From the NCBI RefSeq assembly GCF_027595985.1, contig NC_073313.1, positions 105,047,052 to 105,111,051 on the forward strand: a DNA stretch of 64,000 nt, read 5' to 3'. The translations under genes and the position numbers were made by a program. Shown here in pieces: positions 23,901 to 39,412 of this stretch. The notes beneath the pieces are model-generated. The model did not search any database, was not told where the DNA came from, and saw only the letters and a list, made by a program, of their open reading frames with translations. The first letter of the stretch is position 1. Each line of letters opens with the position of its first letter. Origin of the DNA: Sorex araneus. Lineage: Eukaryota; Chordata; Mammalia; Eulipotyphla; Soricidae.

Positions 23901-24085
23901 AAAGGAGGGGCGAAACCCATATGCAAAACCCGGGTCTGAACCAGAGCATGGCGTGGCCTTGCAAACATTTCTAGGTATACCCTGGAGGTCCCCTGGCACT
24001 TATGAGCCCAGACAGCACTGTTTCACTAGGCCTGAGCACTGAGCCATCAGGCATACACCATTGCTAAATATTACTTGGGTCCAAA

Positions 24086-25159
<1,074 letters not shown>

Positions 25160-25393
25160 TAATGAAAGTGCATGTGTAACCTTTTCAGTGGCACATGTAC
25201 TTTTACTGTTGAATATATTTTGGTTTTTGTAATGGAAAATAAAAATGATATGTCAAATATTTCTGGAGGTAGAATATGTATACATATAAATACATATATA
25301 TATTACTTGTATTTACCTTTAAGCATATACCCCACATATATACTTAAGTACTTTTAAGTATTTAAAAGTATAAATACTTTTATATAAATACTT

Positions 25394-25573
25394 TTTTTTT
25401 TTTTTTTTGCTTTTTGGGTCACACCCGGCGATGCACAGGGGTCACTCCTGGCTCATGCACTCAGGAATCACCCCTGGCGGTGCTCAGTGGACCATATGGG
25501 ATGCTGGGATTCGAACCCGGGTCGGCCGCGTGCAAGGCAAACGCCCTACCCGCTGTGCTATCACTCCAGCCCC
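25394..25573 (-). mobile_element. Young SINE with 11-bp TSD, minus strand
   Basis: Poly(T), 'gctttttgggtcacacccgg', 'ggaccatatgggatgctggg' and 'gctatcactccagcccc'. Flanked by 'tataaatactt' at 25383-25393 and 25574-25584. Inserted 330 nt past the COS-box exon. Confidence 0.95.
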
Positions 25574-25679
25574 TATAAATACTTATTTTTAAATAAATAC
25601 ACATACATACTTTTTGAAGGTAAAAAGATAAATTGCTGGTGGAATTTTCCATATTAGTCTATCATTATCACTTTCTTTT

Positions 25680-25850
25680 TTTTTTCTTTTTGGGTCACAC
25701 CCAGCAATGCACAGGGGTCACCTCTGGCTCTGCACTCAGGAATTACCCCTGGCCATGCTCAGGGGACCATATGGGATGCTGGGATTTGAACCCAGGTCGG
25801 CCACATGCAAGGCAAACGCCCTACCCGCTGTGCTATCTCTCCAGCCCCTG
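25680..25850 (-). mobile_element. Young SINE with perfect 18-bp TSD, minus strand
   Basis: Flanked by 'tcattatcactttctttt' at 25662-25679 and 25851-25868; near-consensus body. It sits directly against the tail of an older SINE (25869-26030). Confidence 0.96.
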
Positions 25851-25868
25851 TCATTATCACTTTCTTTT

Positions 25869-26030
25869 CGCTTTGGAGCCACACCTGTTGTAGTCAGGGC
25901 TTTCTCCTGGATCTGTGCTCAGAGATCACTCTTGGTGGGGCTAGGAAACCATATGTGGTGCTGGAGATTGAACCTGGGTTGGTGCCATGCAAGTCAAGTG
26001 CCTTAGGCACTATGCTATCTCTGTGATCCC
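25869..26030 (-). mobile_element. Older SINE, minus strand
   Basis: 'gctttggagccacacctgtt', 'aaaccatatgtggtgctgga' and 'actatgctatctctgtgatc'. Confidence 0.83.
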
Positions 26031-26332
26031 AACAGAACATCACTTTTTATGGGGGTAGAACTCAGGTGACAATTAGGAAACATTAGGGAATTCCCCACAT
26101 GGTACAGGTTCCACTCAAATGGTTTTAAGTAACTTGAGGAATTAGCACAATAGGAAGGAAAATGTAAAAAAAAAACTTGCAGATAATTTTAGAAAATGAG
26201 GGCTACAAGTTGTCTTATTGCAAGTACTTCAGGATTACTGAATAATCATTTCATGAGAAAAATACAGAACAACTATGTGTTTGTGTGTATCTTTGGTTCA
26301 CTGCAACCTGTGTTCACTGCAACACTGCTTAC

Positions 26333-26553
26333 AATAGCACTGTAGCACTGCACTGTAGCACTGTCGTCCTGTTGTTCATCGATTTGCTCAAGTGGGCACC
26401 AGTAATGTCTCCATTGTGAGACTTGTTGTTACTGTTTTTGGCATATTGAATACACCACGGGTAGCTTGCCAGGCTCTGCCTTGCAGGCGGGATACTCTCA
26501 GTAGCTTGCCCGGCTCTCTGAGAGGGATGGAGCAATTGAACCCGGGTTGGCGT
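26333..26553 (-). mobile_element. Second-type SINE with (GTAGCACT)n tail, minus strand
   Basis: 'tagcactgtagcactgcact' repeats at the tail end, then 'catcgatttgctcaagtggg', 'ttactgtttttggcatattg' and 'caattgaacccgggttgg'. 5' truncated. Confidence 0.92.
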
Positions 26554-26744
26554 ATCTTTGGTAATAAATTTAAATAGCTTTCATTCATCAAATACTCTGT
26601 GCCAGACTGTATATTAATTTTATATCATTGATCCTCACAAAAATCTGAGAGAATTGTTACCCCATTTACAAATGAGGGAAATCATATTAATCTGGATTTG
26701 ATATACTTCCAAAAATATAATAAAACATTTTAAAATTTTAAAAA

Positions 26745-27125
26745 CTGAGGGACCAGGAGTTAAAATGCATGTTTTGCAGATGGCCAACCCAGATTCAATC
26801 CCTGAGCATCACTGAGTATAATCCTTGTGCCCGTGTGTGCCACCAGGGTGTTCCAGGCATTCACATTGTCGCAGGGCCCAAACAGCGTCACATCCTCCGG
26901 CTCTCATATTGAACAGCTGGTCTGGTTGGCCAGAAATTTCCAGGAGGGAGCCCTGGCTTTCTGGAAATTGCTTGGCTCAAAGGACATGCTTTTCATGTGG
27001 GAGCCCCAAGTTCTCTCCCCCATACCACGTGACTCCTTGAGCACCACTGGAAACAATCCCAGAACCAGAAGTAACCCCGAGCACTGCTCTGTGTGTCCCC
27101 CAACTCAACCAAGCAGACACCTTTC
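26745..27125 (+). mobile_element. Two adjoining SINE-derived segments, plus strand
   Basis: 26745-26840 ('gggaccaggagttaaaatgc', 'gatggccaacccagattcaa') and about 26950-27120 ('cttttcatgtgggagcccca', 'caatcccagaaccagaagta', 'ccgagcactgctctgtgtgt') follow the forward SINE order. 26841-26950 between them is unassigned; an open frame of 110 codons across it is not convincing. Confidence 0.55.
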
Positions 27126-27262
27126 CCACAATAAAGATAATTATATGCTTACAATATAATCACAATATAATATATAGTAACATATAGTAATATATTAATA
27201 TAATATATTATTGTATTATTAATAATAATATAATAATATTATAATTATATGATTGTCATATA
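27126..27262. repeat. AT-rich (ATAT/TAATA)n microsatellite upstream of the FN3 exon
   Basis: Alternating ATAT, TAATA and ATAATA words. It follows the A-rich end of a plus-strand SINE-derived segment and ends about 200 nt before the exon at 27460. Confidence 0.85.
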
Positions 27263-27338
27263 ATGAGAAAATTGTGTGACCCCTTTGCTCAAATATATAT
27301 GTATGTGTTTTTACAGGCAGATTAGACTGTCTCAATAG

Positions 27339-28809
<1,471 letters not shown>

Positions 28810-29250
28810 TTTAGCAGGAATAGGATGGCAACTCAGAATTGGAAGGGACCTTGCAAGTTACAGGGTCTAAGCTTTACTACCAGACAACTTGTAGATGATC
28901 GGTCTGACTCTGCCCGAACGTTTCAGTGATGGAGTGTGCACATCTAACCAAAACGGCTCATTGAATTATTGTGCAGCAATAAATAGTTGTCTGTGTTTCT
29001 TTATAAAAGGCCCAATTCCTCCTTCTAGCAAATGGGTCTGACAACAAAAATTGGCATGCCCATTACTCTTTGCTAATTGCAGTCACTCCTGCTTACTGTA
29101 TTTCATTTAGTACTTATGAAATAGATTTGAATTCTGTTTTGTAGGTTAAGAAACGGAGACTCGAGTTATATGAATTTGTTAAGATCATTAAGTTCATAGA
29201 GACAAAATTTGAACACAAGCCTTGAGTCATGCTTCATTTTAATGCTCTTG
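28810..29250. mobile_element. Possible ancient LINE (L2/L3) or MIR3 remnants
   Basis: 'agaattggaagggaccttgc' and 'taggttaagaaacggagact' with 'aaaatttgaacacaagcc' recall the conserved words of ancient CR1-like or MIR repeats. Boundaries are uncertain. 29251-30044 after it has no recognised feature. Confidence 0.4.
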
Positions 29251-30044
29251 AAATTAAATCACAGCTACCAATTGGTTCTAGTCCTGGATTTCTGTGCCTC
29301 ACTAACTAATCCATTGTTCATAGGACAACTCTTCAGATAAGTTTTACCTATCTCTCATGTCCCCTCTAGATTTCTTCTTTCCCAGGTACAGTTCTTTGAA
29401 TTGTTCCTCATGTTACAAGGTTCACACCCTTTCTTGTTTTGGTATTCTTTTTATGGACACATTGCTGTTGATCCATGTGCTGTCTGGTACGTGAATCCAG
29501 CACTCCCACCATAGAAGAAAGCAGGGTTGTTTTTCTCAAAGTTAGGTGCTGGCCCCCTTTTTCTATATTTATTTTTCTAGTGAAACATTGACTACTAAGT
29601 GTAGACAAAGCAGAGTTTGCAGATATCCCTAGGTTATCTAGATCTAGATCCTGTTGCTAGACAAGTATCTCAACTGAAATACAGCTTTATCCATATTAAC
29701 ATTTATCTGGTTCATTTTGACTCCTTCTTCCAGCCTCTTTCTGCCTTTCAATATATTTGCTTTTCATCCCAGTCTGCCTAATGTCTGCGTCTGGTAACTG
29801 GTAGAAAGGAATAAATAGACCAGGGGTCATTATTTGTTAAATGGAAATAGGCAAATAAGATCTAACTGTTTTACTGGGAATAAATATTTATGAAGAGTGT
29901 GGGTCTCGGTCCTACCTACCCGTCTGCCCCACTTCTCTTAACTATATAGCAGGTCTGAGAGTTCTTTTTTCTTTGATATTTCTTTTTATTTATACCTCAA
30001 TAAAAATTGTTTTATTTTGCCATAATAGCCAATTAAAAAGTTGT

Positions 30045-30175
30045 TGTGGGGCCAGAGAAATAGTACTGTGTGTAAAGCACTTACCCTGCTTCTAACTAAA
30101 GTGAGTTCTATCCTCAGCATTCCATGTATTTCCCCTGAGCACAGCAGGATGTGTCCCCAAACCTCCCCCTCCAAA
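30045..30175 (+). mobile_element. SINE, plus strand, internally deleted
   Basis: 'gttgtggggccagagaaata', 'agtgagttctatcctcagca' and 'gagcacagcaggatgtgtcc'. Confidence 0.72.
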
Positions 30176-30196
30176 AATATGTCAAGGACATTGCTT

Positions 30197-31160
30197 TTAT
30201 TCTAAAATTTCACTTATTATTGAGGTAACATAGTTACAATAGTGTTAATGCTTATGCTTTTGATGTACCAAGTTATTGCAACGCCACTACCAAAGTGCCA
30301 GTCCCTCCACGACTCCTCATGCCACTTTTAGCCCTTCCTCCCCAACCCCCAGCCCCTCTCATTACCCCCCACTTGGTAACCGCAGTTCTGTTGTAAGAAT
30401 CCAAGGGTTTGTTTTCGTTGGATTCTTGTTTTGTTTCTTTACAGAGTGTATTTGGATGAGATCCATCTGGTAGTTGTCCTTCTCCCTCTGATTTATTTCC
30501 CTTAACATAGCACCCTCCAGTTTCACCCATGTTGTAGCAAAAGGCAAGATTTTGTCTTTCCTTATAGCTGAGTAGGATTCCATTTTGTACAGATATTATA
30601 ATTTCTTTTTTAAAATTTATTTCTTTATTTTTCTTTCTGAATAATTTTAATGAGTATAAACAGTATTGTTTCATCAAGCAAAAAATATCTTTGTTCTTAA
30701 AAAATACCTTCTCCCTGATGCTTGAAAATATAGCACTGAAGATAAAATAACCCAGAGATGTGTATTTTTGTTCCTGATTCTTACATTTATGCAAAAATTT
30801 AAACATGTGAACATCCCTTGAATCTTAATTGTATTTCTCCATTGAACATACTTAAACTCTTTCCATTGTTTTCCTAAAATATATCCCATCTCCATGATTT
30901 TTTCTTTATTCAGCAGTAACAGAGCTTCTATTTTGTTTTGTTTCAGGGTCACATCAGATAGGGTTTAGGTCTGTATTCATGAATTACTCTTAGAAAAGTT
31001 CAGGAGACCATATAGGATGCTGGAGATTGAACCCAGTTGGCAGCTTGCAAGTCAAGTACCTTACCTGCGTTACTATTGTTCCAGCTTCCATAATAATTTT
31101 ATAGATATTATAATTTCTTTAACCAGAAGTTTATTCCTTTCTTGATAAGAAATTAAGCTG
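30197..31160 (-). mobile_element. L1 3' end, minus strand, split by a later insertion
   Basis: Reversed L1 3' UTR and ORF2 terminus: 'cagtccctccacgactcctc', 'tttcacccatgttgtagcaa' and 'cttatagctgagtaggattc'. The segment stops at 30608 and resumes at 31103 ('agatattataatttctttaa') because a 494-bp piece was inserted with an 18-bp TSD. Confidence 0.82.
30609..31102 (-). mobile_element. 494-bp retroposed insert with perfect 18-bp TSD; contains a SINE and unknown sequence
   Basis: The 18-mer 'agatattataatttcttt' flanks it at 30591-30608 and 31103-31120. Read on the minus strand it starts with a SINE (about 31090-30945), continues with about 330 nt of unassigned A+T-rich sequence, and ends in AATAAAGAAATAAATTTTAAAA, consistent with a poly(A) signal and short tail. 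It looks like a retrocopied transcript 3' end that carried a SINE, or a SINE with 3' transduction. Confidence 0.65.
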
Positions 31161-31201
31161 GATAAGTGGTTTCCTTATTTCTTTGAACTCTCTTTATTTT
31201 T

Positions 31202-31389
31202 TTTGTTTGTTTTTTGCTTTTTGGGTTACACCCGGCAGTGCACAGAGGTTACTCCTGGCTCTGCACCCAGGAATTTCTCCTGGCAGTGCTCAGGGGACCA
31301 TATGGGATGCTGGGAATCGAACCTTTGAACCTGGGTCAGTCGCATGCAAGGCAAACGCCCTACCCGCTGTGCTATAGCTCCAGCCCCCA
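31202..31389 (-). mobile_element. Young SINE with 16-bp TSD, minus strand
   Basis: Flanked by 'aactctctttattttt' at 31186-31201 and 31390-31405. It carries a small internal duplication ('gaacctttgaacctggg') at the B-box region. Confidence 0.95.
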
Positions 31390-31589
31390 AACTCTCTTTA
31401 TTTTTAACTATCTCCTGCCTCTTCTAAGAATTGAAATATTAGCTAACAAGTAATGTTTCAGATGATGCTATCAGCTTCACGAGAATTCCAATAGATATTG
31501 AAATGATTGCCTTCCCCTTTCCTGTAGATCTTTCCTTGGATTTAATATTTTGTTTCACATTACAAAAGCACTGGCAATAACCTCTGTCT

Positions 31590-31705
31590 GGCCAGGTAGG
31601 CTAGAATATGCTGCCATAGCAAACTCAGTGGTACAGAATTTACATTGCATGTGTGCAGGCCTGGGCTTGATCCCTAGCACTGCAAAAGACCCCCCACAAA
31701 AATGA
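31590..31705 (+). mobile_element. SINE fragment, plus strand
   Basis: 'gctgccatagcaaactcagt', 'tgggcttgatccctagcact' then A-rich end. Confidence 0.6.
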
Positions 31706-31789
31706 AATATAATATCCTGCCTACAACCTCTGTTACCCCTTTTTTCATTCTCATGCAAATTTTCATCTCTCATTTACACTCAAGTTTTT

Positions 31790-31961
31790 TTTTTTTTGCT
31801 TTTTGGGTCACACCTGGCGATGCACAGGGGTTACTCCTGGCTCTGCACTCAGGAATTACTCCTGGCGGTGCTCAGGGGACCATATGGGATGCTGGGAATT
31901 GAACCCGGGTCGGCCGCGTGCAAGGCAAACGCCCTACCCGCTGTGCTATTGCTCCAGCCCC
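31790..31961 (-). mobile_element. Young SINE with 15-bp TSD, minus strand
   Basis: Flanked by 'tacactcaagttttt' at 31775-31789 and 31962-31976. Essentially consensus body. Confidence 0.97.
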
Positions 31962-32117
31962 TACACTCAAGTTTTTAGATTTCTATTGTTCCAATTTCCT
32001 TTTAAACAAGGTGTAAATGTCCATGCCATAATTCAATCGGAAGTCCCATCTCACCAAGTCTCAGTGATATCAGGAGGAGTATATATTTTCATTTCGTGAA
32101 TTTTAAAAAATTATAGA

Positions 32118-32304
32118 CCAGGGGCCAGAGAGATAGTACAGTGGGTAGAGCAATTGCCTTGTTCCCAACTGACCCAAGTTCAAACTCTGGCACCACATAT
32201 CTTGCCCCAAGCTCCACCATGAGTGATCCTCGTGTACAAAGCCAGGAATAAGCCCTGAGCAAAACCTGATGTGGCTCAGGAAGAAACAAACAAACAAAAA
32301 AATA
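32118..32304 (+). mobile_element. SINE, plus strand, (CAAA)n tail
   Basis: 'aggggccagagagatagtac', 'agttcaaactctggcaccac' and 'aagaaacaaacaaacaaaaa'. Confidence 0.87.
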
Positions 32305-32399
32305 AGTCACAGACAAGTTGCAAGACTTGCACAGGAACACTGTATACTCTTTACTCAGATTCACCCATTAATAGCTTGCCCCGTTTCATTTATCTTCTC

Positions 32400-34280
32400 T
32401 ACTCTTCTTGATCCATTTAAGAGTAAATTGCACTCATCATGACCTTGCATCCTATATTCTTTCGTACATTTTTCTCAGAAACTGAAAACTATCTGACATA
32501 GCCACAGTACAGTTGTCAACTTAAAAAGTTAACAGACACTTTTATCTAACTTACCAATTCATAGTACATGTTTTGATTAATATTCTTTATAAGATATCGT
32601 GGGCCCAATGTTGTCCTTTATAATCTAGGATTGAGTATTTTTTTTGTCATGTCTAACCTTTTTAAGCTGGAACGTTCTCCCAGTCTCTCTTTGTTATTTG
32701 ATGACAATTTAAAAAGTACGCTTGAATTTCTGTTATATTGTTCCTTATTTCGAGTTTGTCTGATGTTTCCTCCTACAGGAGATGGTGTTCCAAGTATGCA
32801 TTAATGACTTGACTATTAAATCAGATGCTGTGACCTCCTCAGGGTATCACATCGGGAGGCACCACAGTTAATTTTAAGTTCCAGGTCTCATGTGTTGCTC
32901 AATGTCTTGACCATGAGGCTGCTATTTTTTTTGCAACTAGTAATTGTGCAGTGATCCTTTGACTATGCAAATATCCTGCCTCCTAAATCAAGCCCATCTC
33001 ACCGGCACTCATGTTTTAGCAGGGATCCTTCTTGCCAGATGGAGTGTTTACTGTGATGATTGCAACATGATGGTTTTTCAACTGAGTATTCCCTCCCACA
33101 TTTACAAGTTGGCACACCAGCATTCTGCTGGAAGCCAGAGCCTCACCCACCATTTGTTTGTTTATTCATCTACATAGTATGGGCTCATGAATTCCCTATT
33201 TTCAGTGGTTGATAATTACTGTTTTCTTACCTTTGTGTTCAAATTGGTAGAAGCCTTTCAAGTTGGCTCCAGGGTGTTTGGATCCTACCATCATTTGCTT
33301 GCTCTCTTCCTTACTTTACAAAACCACAAAAAGGTCTATTCTTGCTTTGACCTCACCAGCTTCGAAATTAAGCCATTTTGTTTTCAAAGAACCCTAGATT
33401 CACTTTGTGGGCAATGGTATTAGATATGTTCTCAATATAAGATATGCACACAGGTGCCCATTTATGTAAACATATGCACACATGTAATACACTTAACTAT
33501 ACTGTGCATATGCATGTATGTGTGCATGTATACACAGTACATATATTTTAGAAATCACCAGCTTATACCAGTTCTTCCAATTCAGGGTCCTGCAAGTACT
33601 GTCCCTGCAGGTTTCTTCTTGACTTTCCAATCCCATATTTGCATGTTTCTCATTCCATAATTGTCCTGGTGCACACTAACATTACGGCATATACTTCTTT
33701 ACTTAGTCCCGTAATTTATATGAAATAGATTCAGACTTGCTCTGCCGCTACCCCTACAAAAACATACAATGGGTTAAGATTAGTTTGCTCTCCTCCTCCC
33801 ACTTTCATCCTGTTGATGTGTTTGTTTGTTTTGAATGCAGTTGGGCTCATTTGTTTCAGTTTGCTTCCATTTTTATTCCCCACTCTGCCCATTCACATAG
33901 ATTTCATTTTAATGTTTTGATTTTGTAAAACAATGGTATGTTCCCCAAGTGGAAAACAGAACCAAAAAGGTATACACAGATAAGTGTCATTCTCACCCAT
34001 TGCCTTTAAATTCCTTTCCCGTAACCCTGTCACTCATAGGTAATGGATCACATTTTTTCCTGGTTTGTTTTTCCCTTCCTGTTGTTGTTTTATAAATTTA
34101 GGCAAACATATATGTTTTCTTATTTGTCTTTTTTTGAATTAAAAGTATCCTACTTTAAGCACTCATTTGAAACTGGCTCTCTCAGTTGATAGTATATCAT
34201 GGAACTCACTCCATATAAATTCATAGAGATCTTCTACATTGTTTTTATACAGATGCATAAAACTACATTGCTAAGTTTGT
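32400..34280 (-). mobile_element. Ancient L1 (L1M-type) sequence, probably minus strand
   Basis: Words such as 'gtttgtctgatgtttcctcc', 'tgactatgcaaatatcctgc' and 'gatgctgtgacctcctcagg' are ones I recall from old human L1 repeats. 34180-34270 ('gaactcactccatataaatt') resembles the L1 end. Extent and subfamily are uncertain. Confidence 0.55.
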
Positions 34281-35219
34281 TGTTTGTTTGTTTTGGATTG
34301 CTGTAAGTACATCTGGAGGATTATGTGTTTCCCTCTTTTTATTAAAATTTCATGTGCAATTTATAATTTATGTTGTACATTGGGACATTGAAAAACCAAG
34401 GCCTTAATCACAGTTCTTGGGCCTTATCCTTATTTTTATTTATTTATTTTTTTAATAAGTGAATCAATTATCCTTATTTTCTTTTAATGAGAAACACTGA
34501 GTATCTCCACCAGTTATTTTTCTTTGTACAGTATATCTATTTATTCTACATTGTACTTCTTTTTATATTTTAATTTAGAATTTTTCTACCTCTCTTCCCA
34601 ACTAATTATAAAATGCTCCTGATTAGATTGCTCTGAAAATACTCATTATTGCTTTCAATTTTCAAACTCCCGAATATTTTACTAGAGCTGCATATCGGTG
34701 ACTAATTTCACCACCCATTTTTTTCTTACTCTTTCCACCCCCTGGTAGAAATACGGTTTGAAAAATGTTAAACTAAAAAGCAGATAACAGATAAGAGAAC
34801 TCTAGATAATCCACATACAAGGATGTGGATTCTGCTTTTACTAAAAGCCAAATGATATGTCTTGTTATGTACGTTTTTGTCTAAGTCACAATGGTCCAAG
34901 GAGTTTTCAAAGGAGAAATTCAGATCTCTGATCCCTTTCACTATTTGGAAAGAAAGATGCTTCTAGGTAATAAAGTATTCCTGGGCTACCCAGTCGCAAA
35001 TGACTAATGGAATCAAAATGGGGAAAGGGTAAAACTAAATAGTGTTGTGAGGAGATGTTCTTGCAGTTTGGTTATCATGTCATCTCCTTGGCTTTCCTAT
35101 GATATATTGGAGCCCAGCTGGTTTTGGAAGTAAGGATGAGAAGGAGATAAAAAGAGTTTAGTGATAAGCTCTGAAAGCATTGCTAAATTGGCAAGACAAA
35201 GAACATTGTTGTTCACCCA
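34281..35219. other. MID2: Intronic sequence without recognised features
   Basis: A+T-rich and unique-looking, with a short T/A low-complexity patch at 34430-34460. No open frame or splice signal of note. Confidence 0.6.
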
Positions 35220-35370
35220 GTGGCTTGTAATGTAGTGAAAACACCACTGGACTAGGATTAACGACACCAGATTTCTCCTCTCAGCTCCACCACCAGTTGT
35301 TTGGATAAATCACTTTTCTTTCCTTGATCTTTGTTTCTCAATTGCAAAATGAGGGAAATACCGTGTCAAA
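35220..35370 (+). mobile_element. MIR element, plus strand
   Basis: 'aacaccactggactaggatt', 'ctcagctccaccaccagttg' and 'tctcaattgcaaaatgaggg' follow the MIR consensus order from memory. Confidence 0.72.
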
Positions 35371-35684
35371 GGTGTCCTTTTGCCCTTGAGAGTCTGCTTC
35401 TGTGTGCTGCATGAAACTGCTCTATCTAAACAGAAATCCAGTACTCAGAGGACTGCACCTTTGGAATCAAGATCTGCAGACTCCACAGAAGTGATTATTC
35501 TATGATTTTTATACAGAGGCCTGTCTGGTATCACTAGACAGAAAATCGTTCATTTTCTAATTTTCACTCCTGGCTAGCATTGCCAGGAGTGAGAAGCTGG
35601 GCATACCTGTAGCTTCATGGGAGAAAAGAAACAATGTTTTGTGGGATTCAAAAGAAACAAAATGAATTTTGTGATCCCTTCTGA

Positions 35685-36898
<1,214 letters not shown>

Positions 36899-36908
36899 TT
36901 TCAACTGT

Positions 36909-37156
36909 CACTGTCACTGTCATCCCGTTGCTCATTGATTTGCCCGAGCGGGCACCAGTAACGTCTCCATTGTGAGACTTGTTGTTACTGTTTTTGGCAT
37001 ATTGAATACACCACGGGTAGCTTGCCAGGCTCTGCCGTGTGGGCAGGACACTCTAGGTAGCTTGCCGGGTTCTCCGAGAGGGACAGAGGAATCAAACCTG
37101 GGTCGGCCATGTGCAAGGCAAATGCCCTACCTGCTGTTCTACCGCTCTTGTCCATA
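36909..37156 (-). mobile_element. Second-type SINE with (CTGTCA)n tail and 10-bp TSD
   Basis: Flanked by 'tttcaactgt' at 36899-36908 and 37157-37166. Tail 'cactgtcactgtcatcccgt', then 'cattgatttgcccgagcggg' and the head 'gctgttctaccgctcttgtcc'. No poly(A)/(T) at the 3' end. Confidence 0.9.
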
Positions 37157-37204
37157 TTTCAACTGTAGAAGATCAAAAGTTGTCCTATTGTTGCATTCTC
37201 CTCA

Positions 37205-37312
37205 GTTTGTGTGTGTGTGTGTTTGTTTTCGTGGTGCCAAGGAATTAAATCCAGGACTACATGCAAGGTTCTCTGTGTGCCTTATCCCAATGAGCCACAT
37301 CTCCAGCTCGCC
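37205..37312 (-). mobile_element. SINE fragment with (TG)n, minus strand
   Basis: (TG)8 run, then 'gtggtgccaaggaattaaat' and 'gagccacatctccagc'. 37313-37686 downstream is plain intron ending at the PRY-exon acceptor. Confidence 0.55.
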
Positions 37313-37583
37313 AGTTTGCCTTTATATTGCCACCAAGCAGCAGTTGCTTCATTAATTGCTCTCACCTTATCTCACCTCAAATACTCCTTTACCTAAAATC
37401 TACTTGAATCCTAAATCATTCTCTGAAACAAAGCAAAGAACTCAGCACATTTTGAGAACGTGAGACCTTGAGAGACCCCTTTGAATTTGACAACATATAG
37501 GCAGGGGACAGCTTTTTTAAAGAGAGGAGTCGGGTTTGGGCTTGATTTATTAATGGAGTCCAAAGAGCCACCAATGTGTATAG

Positions 37584-37970
<387 letters not shown>

Positions 37971-38075
37971 TGAAAATGATTCTTAGAAAAAAATGCCAGT
38001 TTATTTTTTTTAATTTTTTTTTCAGTAAAGTGACAGGGAATCTACCAGGTTAGGAGTTTGAAAAATATAACTGCT

Positions 38076-38252
38076 ACTTTTTTATTTTGCTTTGGGGCCC
38101 CACCTGGCAAAGCTCTGGGGTTACTCCTGGCTCTGCACTCAGGAATTACTCCTGGTAGAACATGAGGAGACTATATGGGATACTGGGGATCAAATTCAGG
38201 TTCTCTGTGTGCAAGGCATGTGCCTTACCCCTTGTGCTATGACTCCAGCCCT
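38076..38252 (-). mobile_element. SINE, minus strand
   Basis: 'tttggggccccacctggcaa', 'tctgcactcaggaattactc' and 'gctatgactccagccc'. Confidence 0.87.
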
Positions 38253-38299
38253 CTAATTGCTAATTAAAAAATATGTAGTGGTATCAATAAGGAAGAAAT

Positions 38300-38506
38300 C
38301 TGTATTTTATCCCTTCCCTTCCTTCCCCTCCTCTGCTCTCCATTCTCCTCTCCTCCCCTTCCTCCCTCCCTTCTTCTATTTCCTTCCTTCCTTCCTTCCT
38401 TCCTTCCTTCCTTCCTTCCTTCCTTCCTTCCTTCCTTCCTTCCTTCCTTCCTTCCTTCCTTCCTTCCTTCCTTCCTTCCTCTCTCCCTTCCTTCCTTCCT
38501 TCCTTC

Positions 38507-38601
<95 letters not shown>

Positions 38602-38625
38602 TCCTATCTTCCTTCCCCCCTCTCT
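38300..38625. repeat. MID2: Tetranucleotide microsatellite (TTCC)n-(TTTC)n in the last MID2 intron
   Basis: A C/T-rich lead-in (38310-38380), TTCC units to about 38510, then TTTC units to about 38602. It lies 270 nt before the terminal MID2 exon and borders the T-rich tail of a minus-strand SINE at 38630. Open frames here on both strands are artefacts. Confidence 0.98.
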
Positions 38626-38629
38626 CTTT

Positions 38630-38802
38630 TACTTTTTTCTTTTTTTGGGCCACACCCAGTGATGCTCAGTTATTACTCCTGGCTTATGGATCACTTGGCA
38701 GGGCTGGGGTGGGGAGACCATACATAGTGCTGGGGATCAAACTTGGGCCAGCTACGTGCAAGGTAAGCACTTTACCTACTGTCGTAATCTCTTCGGCTCC
38801 CT
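38630..38802 (-). mobile_element. SINE bordering the tetranucleotide repeat, minus strand
   Basis: 'ttgggccacacccagtgatg', 'gggatcaaacttgggccagc' and 'tactgtcgtaatctcttcgg'. Its T-rich tail runs directly into the (TTTC)n block. Confidence 0.87.
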
Positions 38803-38856
38803 GTATTCTATTTCTTATATATGCCATGTATCTTGCACTGCTCCAATCATTAATAA

Positions 38857-39294
<438 letters not shown>

Positions 39295-39412
39295 GTTACA
39301 AGAGAGCATATAATTCACTGGCTCTCCAGTTCAGCAGTTTTTCCACTTCTAAAACCTCAGTTAGTGTTCAATATACAAGATACAAAATAAAGTTTATTTC
39401 AATCATTTAAAA
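39295..39412 (+). promoter_or_regulatory. MID2: MID2 3' UTR and poly(A) signal (AATAAA at 39386-39391)
   Basis: A canonical AATAAA lies 92 nt after the stop codon. It is followed by a T-rich and then GT-rich stretch ('gatttgatttgtgtgcattt', 39429-39448) typical of downstream elements, so cleavage is expected near 39405-39412. This would give a very short 3' UTR; longer alternative ends further down cannot be ruled out (other AATAAA-like strings occur, for example near 39927). Confidence 0.7.

Noticed and set aside
38257..38727. Open frames of 156 and 129 codons around the second tetranucleotide repeat
   Set aside because: Repeat-driven, and extending into a SINE; unrelated to the MID2 frame.
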